Assembly (NCBI GenBank): GCA_913061125.1
Contig: CAJXUB010000003.1
Span: 1 to 64,000, forward strand
From: an uncultured Flavobacteriaceae bacterium
GTDB taxonomy: Bacteria; Bacteroidota; Bacteroidia; Flavobacteriales; Flavobacteriaceae
DNA length: 64,000 nucleotides
Direction of reading: 5' to 3'
Part shown: positions 9,608 to 19,870 of the stretch, piece by piece
Position numbering within the stretch: the stretch's first letter is position 1
How the letters are laid out: the number at the start of each line of letters is the position of its first letter
Program-made: the position numbers and the translations under genes
The notes under the pieces: model-generated
Databases searched by the model: none
What the model saw: the letters and a program-made list of their open reading frames with translations, nothing else
Told to the model about the DNA's origin: nothing

Positions 9608-10222
9608 ATGCTGTATCAACCCATTCAACACCAAATCGAGACCTTAAACCAAACGGCTGTTTCGGATGATCGAAAAAAGGGACTTCAATCCCTGATTAAT
9701 TACATCCAATCTAAAGTCAATTTAAAACAAGATATTCGGTTAAATTTTATTTGCACCCACAACTCTCGTCGCAGCCATTTGTCGCAAGTATGGGCACAAA
9801 CTATGGCCTATTATTTTGATATCAAAAATGTGTTTTGTTATTCGGGTGGTACAGAAAGTACGGCGTTATTTTCAGCCGCTGCTAAATCCTTATCCGATTC
9901 TGGTTTTGAAATCGAGGTTTTAGGAAATGACACCAATCCAATCCATGCCATTAAATACGCCTCAACAGCGCACCCCATAATAGGATTTTCAAAAACTTTC
10001 GACAGTCCATTTAATCCCGCCTCTGATTTTGCGGCCGTGATGACGTGCGCTTCAGCCGATATAGGTTGTCCCTTTATTTCTGGTGCAGAAGCCCGTATTC
10101 CAATGACCTTTGAAGATCCCAAAGCGTTTGATAACACACCGCATCAGGCCCAAAAATATACCGAACGAAGTTTACAAATTGCCACCGAATTGAAGTATGT
10201 TTTTTCACAAATTAAAGCGTAA
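9608..10222 (+). CDS. Low-molecular-weight protein-tyrosine-phosphatase-like arsenate reductase
   Basis: P-loop CX5R 'FICTHNSRRSHLSQ'; between arsR and ACR3. ATG 9608 preferred over the upstream in-frame ATG 9566. Confidence 0.82.
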   Translation: MLYQPIQHQIETLNQTAVSDDRKKGLQSLINYIQSKVNLKQDIRLNFICTHNSRRSHLSQVWAQTMAYYFDIKNVFCYSGGTESTALFSAAAKSLSDSGFEIEVLGNDTNPIHAIKYASTAHPIIGFSKTFDSPFNPASDFAAVMTCASADIGCPFISGAEARIPMTFEDPKAFDNTPHQAQKYTERSLQIATELKYVFSQIKA

Positions 10223-10225
10223 AAT

Positions 10226-11272
10226 ATGTCAGCAAAACAATTGAGTTTTTTGGATAAAAACCTAACCCTTTGGATTTTTGTAGCCATGGCCATTGGAGTA
10301 AGTTTGGGCTACTTTGTACCATCAATCCCTGAAACAATTGATGCCATGAGCCGCGGCACCACCAATATTCCCATCGCGATAGGGCTTATTGTTATGATGT
10401 ACCCGCCCCTTGCCAAGGTAAATTACGCCCTTTTACCAAAGGTGTTTCAAAACACCAAAATTCTATCCATATCTCTAATTCTCAATTGGATCATTGGCCC
10501 AATCCTCATGTTTGTGTTGGCCCTTATGTTTTTAAGCGATTATCCCGAATACATGGTTGGTTTGATATTAATTGGGCTCGCTCGCTGCATTGCCATGGTA
10601 TTGGTTTGGAACGATTTGGCCGACGGCAGCACCGAATATGGAGCCGCGTTGGTGGCACTCAATAGCATCTTTCAAGTGTTTGCTTACAGTTTTTATGCTT
10701 GGATTTTTATTACCGTACTCCCACCGTATTTTGGGTTTGATGCTGCTATTGTTGACATCTCAATACAAACTGTTGCAGAAAGTGTTTTAATTTACCTTGG
10801 TATTCCTTTCATTTTAGGCATTTTGAGTCGTCAAATCCTCATTAGATTGAAAGGCGAATTGTGGTACACCCAAACGTTTATTCCAAAAATTTCGCCACTA
10901 ACACTCCTTGCTTTGCTGTTTACCATTGTAGTTATGTTTTCACTGAAAGGAGAGCTTATTGTAGAAATCCCAATGGATGTTTTCATCATAGCTATTCCAT
11001 TACTTATCTATTTTGCACTGATGTTTTTTATTGGGTTCTTTTTTACCAAAGCAATGGGAGCCGATTACGACAAAACCGCTTCAGTGGCCTTTACAGCGGC
11101 GGGGAATAATTTTGAACTGGCCATCGCAGTAGCGATTGGCGTTTTTGGGTTAAATTCTGGCCAAGCTTTTACAGGTGTAATTGGCCCTTTAGTTGAAGTC
11201 CCAGCACTTATACTTTTGGTTAAAGTTTCCTTTTGGCTCAGAAAACGGTACTTTAAAGCAATTACAGATTAA
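10226..11272 (+). CDS. ACR3-family arsenite efflux permease
   Basis: Multi-TM; '[35 protein letters not shown]', '[20 protein letters not shown]'. Confidence 0.92.
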   Translation: MSAKQLSFLDKNLTLWIFVAMAIGVSLGYFVPSIPETIDAMSRGTTNIPIAIGLIVMMYPPLAKVNYALLPKVFQNTKILSISLILNWIIGPILMFVLALMFLSDYPEYMVGLILIGLARCIAMVLVWNDLADGSTEYGAALVALNSIFQVFAYSFYAWIFITVLPPYFGFDAAIVDISIQTVAESVLIYLGIPFILGILSRQILIRLKGELWYTQTFIPKISPLTLLALLFTIVVMFSLKGELIVEIPMDVFIIAIPLLIYFALMFFIGFFFTKAMGADYDKTASVAFTAAGNNFELAIAVAIGVFGLNSGQAFTGVIGPLVEVPALILLVKVSFWLRKRYFKAITD

Positions 11273-11277
11273 AGCCT

Positions 11278-11460
11278 CTAATTCTTATGGGCGCCATCGC
11301 AAAAGGGGGCATCCTGGGTTTTGCCACAATTGCATAACGAAAACCGATTTCTGGTAGGAATGGTGTTCCCATCGGCATCCAAAAGGGTAATTTGTTTGGC
11401 ATTTGTTACCACCACTTTTCCTGTGGCTGAAATTTGAATGGTTGGAGTTTTATTTTCCAT
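11278..11460 (-). CDS. CDGSH-type iron-sulfur domain protein
   Basis: 'RFSLCNCGKTQDAPFCDGAHKN'. Confidence 0.9.
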   Translation of the reverse strand: MENKTPTIQISATGKVVVTNAKQITLLDADGNTIPTRNRFSLCNCGKTQDAPFCDGAHKN

Positions 11461-11497
11461 AGAATTTTTTATTAAAGGTACTATTTTTTAATTTTTT

Positions 11498-11529
11498 TTG
11501 CAGAAATTCATTTAAAATAAATAGATTTG
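11498..11529 (+). promoter_or_regulatory. Bacteroidota-type promoter for tRNA-Pro (TTG-N21-TAGATTTG)
   Basis: TTG 11498-11500 and TAGATTTG 11522-11529, matching TTG/TAnnTTTG. Confidence 0.65.
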
Positions 11530-11541
11530 CTCCTCCAAAAT

Positions 11542-11619
11542 CGGGATGTGGCGCAGTCCGGTTAGCGTACACGGCTGGGGGCCGTGTGGTCGCAGGTTCA
11601 AATCCTGTCATCCCGACCA
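11542..11619 (+). tRNA. tRNA-Pro(GGG), 3' CCA encoded
   Basis: Acceptor CGGGATG/CATCCCG, anticodon stem CACGG-CTGGGGG-CCGTG, T arm with GGTTCAAATCC, terminal ACCA. Confidence 0.93.
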
Positions 11620-11625
11620 CATAGA

Positions 11626-11655
11626 CAATGCCTGACGTAAATCCGTCAGGCATTG
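11626..11655. terminator. Bidirectional hairpin between tRNA-Pro and GH16 gene
   Basis: Perfect 12-bp arms CAATGCCTGACG-TAAATC-CGTCAGGCATTG. Confidence 0.7.
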
Positions 11656-11656
11656 T

Positions 11657-13225
11657 TTAGTTTACAATCAAACGTTTCACAAAACTATTCGATGAGGTTT
11701 CAATCTTAACCAAGTAAATTCCTGGGGTTAAACCAGAAACATCCAATGTTGGTTTGTGATTATTGAATGGGGTCTGAGAAAATACCAATTTTCCAGAAAT
11801 GTCAACAACTGAAAGAGCTTTGATAGAGGTTGGATTTTCGAGTTCCAAGGAAACAAAATGACGTGCGGGATTGGGGTAGAGTTTAATTCGATCGGCCATA
11901 GAATTTCCGAGGCCCAAATTGCTTTGTTCATACACCCGAACGTAATCGATTTCCATAACATCTTGAGTAAAATTTGAAGGTATTTCGCCGCCTAAATTCC
12001 CACCCATAGCGATGTTTAATAAGATGTAATGTAGGTTATCGTAAGGAATTTCGGGTGTGTTTAAACGCTCAAAAAACACGTTATCATCCAACAAAACCTG
12101 AATGGTGTCCTCTGTCCAAATGAGGGAATACGTGTGGTAGGTGCCACTGGAGTCCGAGATGTACGTTGTGGTTCCATTGTTTTCATAATTGCCATTATCA
12201 GCATTTCGATAATGTAGGTAAGCGTAGGTTATATTTTTATTCCAGCCGTTTTGTTCCATAATATCGATTTCGCCACAATCGGGCCAGCCAACGCTGCCAT
12301 AAGTGCTCCCAAAGTAATTTCCAATTTCATTGATATTGGCCCCCAAAGTCCAAATGGCAGGCCATGTTCCTGCAGCTGATGGCAATTTTGCTCTCACGTC
12401 AACCCGGCCATATTTAAAGGCAAATTTTGAATTGAGCCGGGCGGAGGTGTAGCTTTTTGAAACACCATTAAAGGTGTAATTTTCCTTAATGGCTTTAATT
12501 TTTAAACTTCCATTACTGACATAGGCGTTAGAAATATCATCGGTATAATGTTGTTCTTCGCCGTTAGCCCAAGTGGTTCCATTGATTATTGGGATGATTT
12601 GCTGGTGCCATTTTGTTGGATCTGGTGCTCCGGAATAATCGTCGAATTCGTCGCTCCAGACCAAGTTGTCAAAAACCAGAGGAGTACTTTCACCGCCTTC
12701 AATATTATCGATAAAAAACGTTCCTGATAGAAATTGATTTGGTCCAACAAAAAGTGCAATTCTTGAAAAATTCCCGCTGATATTTTGAGTTTCGGACTCT
12801 CCAATAATATTAGCTTGCGAAAAATCAAGTTCTACGCTGGACCATCCGTTACCGGGCACACTTGTTTCAAGAAAAGCATCTCCAAATCCAGAGTCACTGC
12901 CTTCAAATTTAACTTGGAGGGTTGTATTTTGGCCATTGTTCGCGTAGAAATCAAACCGAATAACTTTGGAGTTGTCGAAATTGGCATCTGGAGTTAAATC
13001 TAAATATACCCCTTCAAATAAATTACTTCCAGAATTTTGAATGACCCCAACGGTGTTGCTGGGGTTGGTTGGATCGGTTTGGGGATAAAACACACAGTTG
13101 CCAAATCCTGTAAAGAGATCTTGATTGTTTTCAAAATCCAGAGGTAAATCTTGAGCCATAAGAATTGAGGTGGAAAAAAAAGAAGTAAGAAAACAAAAAT
13201 AAAAAAGCCAGCGTGAAATCATCAT
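11657..13225 (-). CDS. GH16 family glycoside hydrolase (laminarinase-like) with T9SS sorting domain
   Basis: Catalytic motif 'GEIDIMEQNG'; 'WSDEFDDYSGAPDPTKW'; N-terminal carbohydrate-binding-like domain; C-terminus 'LTPGIYLVKIETSSNSFVKRLIVN'. Confidence 0.92.
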   Translation of the reverse strand: MMISRWLFYFCFLTSFFSTSILMAQDLPLDFENNQDLFTGFGNCVFYPQTDPTNPSNTVGVIQNSGSNLFEGVYLDLTPDANFDNSKVIRFDFYANNGQNTTLQVKFEGSDSGFGDAFLETSVPGNGWSSVELDFSQANIIGESETQNISGNFSRIALFVGPNQFLSGTFFIDNIEGGESTPLVFDNLVWSDEFDDYSGAPDPTKWHQQIIPIINGTTWANGEEQHYTDDISNAYVSNGSLKIKAIKENYTFNGVSKSYTSARLNSKFAFKYGRVDVRAKLPSAAGTWPAIWTLGANINEIGNYFGSTYGSVGWPDCGEIDIMEQNGWNKNITYAYLHYRNADNGNYENNGTTTYISDSSGTYHTYSLIWTEDTIQVLLDDNVFFERLNTPEIPYDNLHYILLNIAMGGNLGGEIPSNFTQDVMEIDYVRVYEQSNLGLGNSMADRIKLYPNPARHFVSLELENPTSIKALSVVDISGKLVFSQTPFNNHKPTLDVSGLTPGIYLVKIETSSNSFVKRLIVN

Positions 13226-13405
13226 ATTTAAAATTGTAAAACAAAAATAATTAACTCAAACTAATGGTAATCAGTTTTTTACTACAATTTTAATATAATA
13301 TGTGGTTAATTTGAGACAAATAATCAAGCTAGATCACAACTTAAATTTTGACTTATCAAAAGCAGGCCTGTCTTTAACATTTCTTATTAATTAAACGTTA
13401 AATTA

Positions 13406-13437
13406 TTGTAAACTGCTCACAAAAATTAATAGTTTTG
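13406..13437 (+). promoter_or_regulatory. Promoter for HxlR gene (TTG-N21-TAGTTTTG)
   Basis: TTG 13406-13408, TAGTTTTG 13430-13437, 18 bp upstream of the ATG. Confidence 0.55.
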
Positions 13438-13455
13438 TGCAAGTAATTTTTAGTT

Positions 13456-13893
13456 ATGAAAAAAACCAGATCAAATTGCCCCCTAACCAGTGCCTTAGAC
13501 ATCATCGGTGACAAGTGGTCTCTTGTCATTATTAGAGATTTATTTTTAGGGAAAAAAACATTTACAGAGTTTATAAAGTCCAAAGAAAAAATAGCTACAA
13601 ATATCCTTTCCAACAGGTTAGAGTTATTAGCCCAGCACAAAATAATTAGTGTGACAAAGTTGCCAAATGACCAAAAAACAAAAATCTACTACCTGACCGA
13701 CAGTGGAATTGATTTGTACCCAATCATTTACGAGATGATGCATTGGAGCCGCCGAAATTTAAAAAAAGAGTTCGGCCCCGTGGGCAAGCAAATTTTTTTA
13801 GATTCCATGGATAAATCCTCAAAGGCATTCATTATGGAAACAACACAAGGCTACAAATCGATTCGTCAAGATATTTTAAACCAACTCAACTAA
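13456..13893 (+). CDS. HxlR-family transcriptional regulator
   Basis: 'NCPLTSALDIIGDKWSLVIIRDLFLGKKTFTEF...ILSNRLELL'. Confidence 0.9.
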   Translation: MKKTRSNCPLTSALDIIGDKWSLVIIRDLFLGKKTFTEFIKSKEKIATNILSNRLELLAQHKIISVTKLPNDQKTKIYYLTDSGIDLYPIIYEMMHWSRRNLKKEFGPVGKQIFLDSMDKSSKAFIMETTQGYKSIRQDILNQLN

Positions 13894-13930
13894 CACACAA
13901 TATACCAGATTAAGGCAGGGTCTTTCCAAG

Positions 13931-13960
13931 AAGCATAGTTTCCAACTGTGCTTTTTTTTT
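13931..13960 (+). terminator. Intrinsic terminator
   Basis: aagcatag-tttccaa-ctgtgctttttttttt. Confidence 0.6.
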
Positions 13961-13995
13961 AGTACTTTGCGCAGAAATTTCCCTCAATCGTAATT

Positions 13996-16023
13996 ATGAA
14001 ACATTTCGTCACAATACTGTTTTTTACACTTAGCCTAAGCAGTTTTTCACAACTAGTAGACCCTGTCCAATGGGAATTGATTACCGAACAACATTCTTCA
14101 ACAGAATATACCGTAGAATTTTTGGCCAAAATAGATCCCAACTGGGCCATCTATTCGCAATATGTAGAAGAAGGAGGACCATTGCCCACAATTTTTTCAT
14201 TTAAAGAATCTCCAAACATCGAACTGATCGGTAAAACCGTAGAAATGGAGGCCAACAAAGTGACCAAGTACGATGCCGTTTTTGAGATGGTTGTTTCAAA
14301 ATTCTACACCCTAGCTAAGTTTAGACAACGGATAAAAATTATAAACCCCAAAGCCTTTTCCCTGGAAGGAAATATCGATTATATGACGTGCGATGACACG
14401 AAATGTACCTATAAACCCGACAATCCATTTCGTTTAGAGTTCAGTGTAAATGGTGGGTTAACTGTGGCAGAGACTTCGCCGATACCAAAGGGGAATGTCT
14501 CACAAAATGCCAATGCGCAATTGTACGGAATGAATCCAGAAGGGATAACAGTATTAGATTCCGCTTGCGATTTTGAGGCATTGGGTTTGGGTCAAAATTT
14601 GAAAGAGAACAGCTCGCTGTGGCGTATTTTTGGCTTGGGGTTTTTGGGAGGCCTCCTGGCACTTATAACCCCGTGTGTTTTTCCAATGATCCCATTGACG
14701 GTTAGTTTTTTTACCAAAAAAAATGACAGTTCGTCTCAGTCTGGACTTTCAAAAGCCATTCTCTACGGGGTTTTTATCGTATTGGTTTATTTAATTTTAA
14801 GTGTGCCATTTCATCTTTTAGATTCTGTTAATCCGGATATTTTAAATGAAATTTCAACCAATGTTTGGTTGAATGTTATATTTTTCGTCATTTTTATTCT
14901 CTTTGCGTTTTCTTTCTTTGGCTATTACGAATTGACATTACCCGCAAGCTGGACAAGTGTCACGAGTAAAGGGGAGGGAGTTGGAGGAATTTTGGGCGTA
15001 TTTTTTATGGCGCTAACCTTATCCATTGTCTCTTTTTCGTGTACCGGGCCAATTCTTGGATCGTTATTAGCAGGATCACTTTCTGCCGATGGTGGTGCTT
15101 GGCAACTTTCAGCAGGAATGGGCGGTTTTGGTGTAGCGCTTGGCTTACCATTTGCTCTTTTTGCCATGTTTCCCAACATGCTAAAAACATTACCAAAATC
15201 TGGAGGATGGCTCAACACCACAAAGGTCATTTTAGGATTTTTGGAACTGGCACTGGCGTTCAAGTTTTTGTCTAATGCAGATTTGGTTAAACACTGGGGA
15301 GTCCTAACCATCGAAGTTTTTCTGGCCATTTGGATTGTAATTTTTGCAGGATTGGCCTTATATCTTTTTGGAAAAATCAAATTTCCCCACGACAGCCCTC
15401 TAAAAAAATTATCTTTTTTTAGAATCAGTTCAGGGATTTTAGTTTTAGCCTTTGTCATTTATTTGGCCTCAGGATTTCGCGTTAATCCTACGACCAAAAC
15501 ATTCACCTCACTCACGCTTTTGAGTGGGTTGGCTCCCCCCGTTGGGTACAGCATCATTTACCCAAACGATTGCCCCAATAATTTTGAATGTTTTAAAGAT
15601 TTAAAAGAAGGTATTTCCTATGCCAAAAGAGTCAATAAGCCGATCCTATTGGACTTTACGGGCTACGCTTGTGTTAATTGTAGGAAAATGGAAGAACACA
15701 TTTGGCCATTGCCTCACATCAGACCGTATTTTGAAAACGATTATGTTTTAATATCGTTGTACGTTGATGATAAAGAAACACTCCCGGACAACCAAAAACT
15801 CACTGTAGAGCGCACCGGAGGTGGCGTCCGAACTTTAGAAAATTTTGGTCACAAATGGGCCCATTTTCAAACGGAATTTTTTCAATCCAACTCGCAACCC
15901 TATTACGTGCTACTCAGCCCCGATGCTGAAACCCTACTTACCCCCCCTGTGGGCTACATTCCAGATAGCGATCAGTACGAGGCCTTTTTAAAATGCGGAT
16001 TGGACGCATTCAAACGCCTTTAA
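13996..16023 (+). CDS. DsbD-like thiol:disulfide interchange protein
   Basis: N-terminal DsbD-alpha-like domain, central TM region 'LALITPCVFPMIPLTVSFF', C-terminal thioredoxin domain 'DFTGYACVNCRKMEEHIW'. Confidence 0.92.
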   Translation: MKHFVTILFFTLSLSSFSQLVDPVQWELITEQHSSTEYTVEFLAKIDPNWAIYSQYVEEGGPLPTIFSFKESPNIELIGKTVEMEANKVTKYDAVFEMVVSKFYTLAKFRQRIKIINPKAFSLEGNIDYMTCDDTKCTYKPDNPFRLEFSVNGGLTVAETSPIPKGNVSQNANAQLYGMNPEGITVLDSACDFEALGLGQNLKENSSLWRIFGLGFLGGLLALITPCVFPMIPLTVSFFTKKNDSSSQSGLSKAILYGVFIVLVYLILSVPFHLLDSVNPDILNEISTNVWLNVIFFVIFILFAFSFFGYYELTLPASWTSVTSKGEGVGGILGVFFMALTLSIVSFSCTGPILGSLLAGSLSADGGAWQLSAGMGGFGVALGLPFALFAMFPNMLKTLPKSGGWLNTTKVILGFLELALAFKFLSNADLVKHWGVLTIEVFLAIWIVIFAGLALYLFGKIKFPHDSPLKKLSFFRISSGILVLAFVIYLASGFRVNPTTKTFTSLTLLSGLAPPVGYSIIYPNDCPNNFECFKDLKEGISYAKRVNKPILLDFTGYACVNCRKMEEHIWPLPHIRPYFENDYVLISLYVDDKETLPDNQKLTVERTGGGVRTLENFGHKWAHFQTEFFQSNSQPYYVLLSPDAETLLTPPVGYIPDSDQYEAFLKCGLDAFKRL

Positions 16024-16090
16024 GATTTCAAAAAACAGATTCCTTTTCCAAGATTTATTTTGTTACTTTTGAGAAACCAATACAATTGCA

Positions 16091-16678
16091 ATGCTCGAAA
16101 GTTTTTTAAAATTTTTAGAATCAGGTCTGTATCACATTATAAGCTTTGACGGATACGACCATATTTTGTTTGTCGTTTTGCTTTCGCTGCCGTTTTTATT
16201 TAAAGACTGGAAATGGCTTTTAACCCTTATCACCTTCTTCACTTTAGGGCATACACTGAGTTTAATCCTGGGGGTGTATGATGTGATCAATATAAACGTC
16301 AATGTAACAGAGTGGCTTATTCCTATTACCATTTTCTTTACAGCGCTTTACAATATTTTTACTGCAGGCAAAACCCTACAGCGGCGCCCCTATTTTATGT
16401 ACGGCATTGTATTGTTTTTCGGGCTGATTCACGGTTTGGGGTTTGCCAATGCTTTTGAATCCATGGTGTCGAAAGACGAAAGTACATTTCTGGCCATAGT
16501 TGAATTCGCTTTAGGAATTGAAATAGGCCAACTCATTATCGTATTTTGCGCTTTATTTTTGAGTTTTATTGTTCAAAATATATTTAGATTTTCAAATCGG
16601 GACTGGGTTTTGGTATCCTCATCAATTGTTCTTGGCTTTATGCTGCCGGCCATTTTTATGAGTCCTATATTTTCCTAA
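16091..16678 (+). CDS. HupE/UreJ-family membrane protein
   Basis: 'GYDHILFVVLLSLPFLFKDWKWLLTLITFFTLGHTLSLIL', 'GLIHGLGFAN'. Confidence 0.85.
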   Translation: MLESFLKFLESGLYHIISFDGYDHILFVVLLSLPFLFKDWKWLLTLITFFTLGHTLSLILGVYDVININVNVTEWLIPITIFFTALYNIFTAGKTLQRRPYFMYGIVLFFGLIHGLGFANAFESMVSKDESTFLAIVEFALGIEIGQLIIVFCALFLSFIVQNIFRFSNRDWVLVSSSIVLGFMLPAIFMSPIFS

Positions 16679-16696
16679 AAATCAGTTATAAATGAA

Positions 16697-17119
16697 ATGG
16701 CTAACGATAAACAATTAAAATACGACAAAGCATATTTGAGAATGGCTCAAGAATGGGGGAAACTGTCCTATTGCGAGAGAAAACAGGTCGGCGCCATTAT
16801 TGTTAAAGATCGTATGATTATTTCTGATGGTTACAACGGCACGCCCACAGGGTTTGAAAACATTTGTGAAGATGAAGAGGGATACACGAAATGGTATGTG
16901 CTTCATGCCGAAGCCAATGCCATTTTAAAGGTGGCGTCTTCCACTCAATCGTGCAAAGGAGCAACTTTATACATTACCCTTTCGCCTTGTCAAAGTTGCA
17001 GCAAGCTGATTCATCAGGCCGGAATAATTCGTGTGGTTTACAGCACGCCCTATAAAGATTTGTCTGGTGTGGAATTTTTAGTAAAAGCAGGAATAGAGGT
17101 CTGCCATATTCCAATTTAG
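16697..17119 (+). CDS. Deoxycytidylate (dCMP) deaminase family
   Basis: 'HAEANAIL' and 'SPCQSCSKLIHQAGI' zinc-deaminase motifs; 'SDGYNGTPTGFEN'. Confidence 0.9.
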   Translation: MANDKQLKYDKAYLRMAQEWGKLSYCERKQVGAIIVKDRMIISDGYNGTPTGFENICEDEEGYTKWYVLHAEANAILKVASSTQSCKGATLYITLSPCQSCSKLIHQAGIIRVVYSTPYKDLSGVEFLVKAGIEVCHIPI

Positions 17120-17340
17120 AACTCAAAAAAACTAGTATTCTGTTTTTTTTTAACCACTTTTTCCACTTTTTTAGACACTCGCAAAATAGAAGCGATCAAA
17201 ATGGCGCAACCGGCCGCAATGGTAGTCACAACGGCAGTGTAGCTGTCCCCACTTAAGGGGGCATCAAAGTTAATTTTTGTAATATTAAACACCCCAATAA
17301 TCAGGGCTAAGGCAGATAAGATATAAGTTGCTAATTTCAT
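17116..17340 (-). CDS. Small membrane protein
   Basis: 74 aa, two hydrophobic segments, conserved-looking gene ends. Confidence 0.5.
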   Translation of the reverse strand: MKLATYILSALALIIGVFNITKINFDAPLSGDSYTAVVTTIAAGCAILIASILRVSKKVEKVVKKKQNTSFFEF

Positions 17341-17344
17341 GGTC

Positions 17345-17923
17345 CTATAATAAAAACTTAATGTTTGAAGTGAACAGTTTAACCGCTATGGCCAATAAAA
17401 TGACCCCAAAAATTTTACGGGTTATATTGATGCCATTAGGACCAATAATTCGCTCAATTTTGGATGAGGTTTTGAGAACGATAAAAATCACCAAAACATT
17501 GACAACCACAGCCACTATAATATTTTCAGTTTCAAACTCAGACTTTAGGGACAATAATGTCGTTAGACTACCAGGCCCAGCGATTAAAGGGAAAGCCAAC
17601 GGAAAAACAGTTGCATTTATGGAGGACTCCTCGTCTTGTTTGTATAAGGTGATGCCCAGAATCATTTCCAGGGCAATGAATAGCAAAATAAAGGCTCCTG
17701 CCACTGCAAAGGAATGCACATCTATTCCGACCAAATTCAAAATACTGTCTCCAACAAACAAGAAAACGATCATAATAACCCCAGCAATAATAGAAGCTTT
17801 TTCACTTTGAATATGACCAGCTTTTTTTCTTAAATCGATAATGATAGGAATGTTTCCAACAATATCGATAACTGCAAAAAGCACCATAAATGCAGTAAAA
17901 ATTTCTTTAAAATCAAATGTCAT
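17345..17923 (-). CDS. MarC-family integral membrane protein
   Basis: 'FAVIDIVGNIPIIIDL', 'FPLAFPLIAGPGSLTTLLSL'. Confidence 0.9.
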   Translation of the reverse strand: MTFDFKEIFTAFMVLFAVIDIVGNIPIIIDLRKKAGHIQSEKASIIAGVIMIVFLFVGDSILNLVGIDVHSFAVAGAFILLFIALEMILGITLYKQDEESSINATVFPLAFPLIAGPGSLTTLLSLKSEFETENIIVAVVVNVLVIFIVLKTSSKIERIIGPNGINITRKIFGVILLAIAVKLFTSNIKFLL

Positions 17924-18033
17924 TATCCAATAAATTATTTCAGTTCAAAGGTCGGAAAATTATGTATAATACAAACCAAAACAACTGCAATTATTTTGTG
18001 ACGTCTTTTCATAAAAAACGGTATCTTCGTTGG

Positions 18034-18609
18034 ATGTTTCAACTGGGCAAAACTATCGTTTCTGAAGATCTTCTTGGTCAAGAATTTAGCTGTAATCTTA
18101 AGGCCTGTAAGGGGGCTTGCTGTGTACACGGCGATGCTGGTGCTCCCATTGAGAAAGAGGAGGCCGAAATTCTGAAAGAAATTTACCCAAAAGTAAAACC
18201 GTACCTGCGTCCAGAAGGTATTCAAGCCATTGAAAATCAGGGGGTTTTTGTCACATCAAAACAGGGCGATCTGGAAACCCCGTTGGTAAATGGTGCCGAG
18301 TGCGCCTACGTTGTTTTTGATGACAACCAAACGGCTCTGTGCGGGATTGAGCAAGCCCACAACCAAGGCAAAATCAATTGGAAAAAACCCATTTCATGTC
18401 ATTTGTACCCTGTGCGCGTGAAATCTTACAGCGAATTTTCAGCCGTAAATTATCATAAATGGCAAATTTGCAGCTCGGCATGTGCGTTGGGGCAGGAGCT
18501 GAAAATGCCTGTCTATCGATTTGTAAAACAAGCTTTGATCCAAAAATTCGGTCAAGATTGGTACGATACGCTCGAAAAGATGGCTGAATCCAAATCTGCT
18601 GCGGAATAA
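18034..18609 (+). CDS. DUF3109 family cysteine-rich protein
   Basis: 'MFQLGKTIVSEDLLGQEFSCNLKACKGACCVHGDAGAPIEKEE'; ATG 18034 preferred over the upstream start in the ORF track. Confidence 0.85.
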   Translation: MFQLGKTIVSEDLLGQEFSCNLKACKGACCVHGDAGAPIEKEEAEILKEIYPKVKPYLRPEGIQAIENQGVFVTSKQGDLETPLVNGAECAYVVFDDNQTALCGIEQAHNQGKINWKKPISCHLYPVRVKSYSEFSAVNYHKWQICSSACALGQELKMPVYRFVKQALIQKFGQDWYDTLEKMAESKSAAE

Positions 18610-18615
18610 TTTTTC

Positions 18616-18637
18616 GGTGCCTAGCACCATTTTTTTA
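18616..18637 (+). terminator. Intrinsic terminator
   Basis: GGTGC-CTA-GCACC followed by a T run. Confidence 0.55.
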
Positions 18638-18889
18638 AAAATGGAGATTCAAAAAGTAAAATTTTTCTTTTTCTGCAGGATCAAAAATTTAAGAGAGAAG
18701 CTATTTTTAAACTACTGAAAATCAATAAGTTGTAAGTTAATTTGAATGTTTTTATTGTAAGAAAAGGACTACTTGTTGTTAAAAACTTAGCACCAATGTT
18801 TATAAATAGAGCTTTTATTTAAGGCGACAATTTTAAATCTTTGTTAGGTACAAAATCAGTAAATCAATTAAACTAAAACCGACACACAC

Positions 18890-19870
18890 ATGCCACAAGT
18901 GGAACCTATTTTGCAAGAAAATAAAGATCGTTTTGTAATTTTTCCCATTCAACACCACGATATTTGGGAATGGTATAAGAAGTCGGAAGCCAGTTTTTGG
19001 ACGGCGGAAGAGATCGATTTGCACCAAGATTTAACCGATTGGAACGAGAAATTAAGCGACGACGAGCGTTACTTTATCAAGCATATTTTGGCATTTTTCG
19101 CAGCCAGCGATGGCATTGTGAATGAAAATCTTGCTGAAAATTTTGTCAACGAAGTCCAATACAGCGAAGCCAAGTTTTTCTACGGCTTTCAAATCATGAT
19201 GGAAAACATCCACAGCGAAACCTATTCGTTGCTCATTGATACCTACGTTAAGGATGAGGTCGAAAAAGATAAGCTTTTTAACGCCATAGAAAACTTCCCA
19301 GCCATTAAGAAAAAAGCGGATTGGGCCCTGCGTTGGATTGAATCGCCGAGCTTTGCCGAACGTTTAATTGCTTTTGCGGCCGTGGAAGGCATCTTTTTTT
19401 CTGGGGCCTTTTGTTCCATTTTCTGGTTAAAGAAACGCGGCTTGATGCCCGGTTTAACGTTTTCTAACGAGTTGATTTCTAGAGACGAAGGGGTTCACGC
19501 GGATTTTGCAGTTCACCTTCATAACAATCACTTGGTGAATAAAGTACCAAAAGAACGAATTCGCGAAATTATCGTTGATGCCCTAAACATTGAACGTGAA
19601 TTTATTACGGAGTCATTACCCGTGAGTTTGATCGGGATGAACTCCAAACTCATGTCACAATATCTTGAATTTGTTGCCGACAGACTTCTTCAGGAACTCG
19701 ATTGTGAAAAAGAATACAACACTCCAAATCCTTTTGATTTTATGGACATGATTTCATTGCAAGGGAAAACCAATTTCTTTGAAAAACGTGTTTCAGAATA
19801 TCAAAAAGCCGGGGTCCTCAACAAAGAAGAGGAGGATGCCAACAAATACAGCTTCGACGCCGATTTTTAA
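18890..19870 (+). CDS. nrdB: Class Ia ribonucleotide reductase beta subunit
   Basis: '[17 protein letters not shown]', '[27 protein letters not shown]'. Confidence 0.95.
   Translation: MPQVEPILQENKDRFVIFPIQHHDIWEWYKKSEASFWTAEEIDLHQDLTDWNEKLSDDERYFIKHILAFFAASDGIVNENLAENFVNEVQYSEAKFFYGFQIMMENIHSETYSLLIDTYVKDEVEKDKLFNAIENFPAIKKKADWALRWIESPSFAERLIAFAAVEGIFFSGAFCSIFWLKKRGLMPGLTFSNELISRDEGVHADFAVHLHNNHLVNKVPKERIREIIVDALNIEREFITESLPVSLIGMNSKLMSQYLEFVADRLLQELDCEKEYNTPNPFDFMDMISLQGKTNFFEKRVSEYQKAGVLNKEEEDANKYSFDADF

Noticed and set aside
11450-11653. Minus-strand ORF MPDGFTSGIVYVVGMTGFEPATTRPPAVYANRTAPHP...
   Set aside because: It is an antisense translation of the tRNA-Pro gene, a well-known kind of spurious ORF.
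11657-13225. GH16 enzyme as part of a polysaccharide utilisation locus
   Set aside because: No SusC/SusD pair, sulfatase or other CAZyme adjacent; appears solitary in this window.
14925-15458. 177-aa antisense ORF in the DsbD-like gene
   Set aside because: Shadow ORF opposite conserved transmembrane coding sequence.
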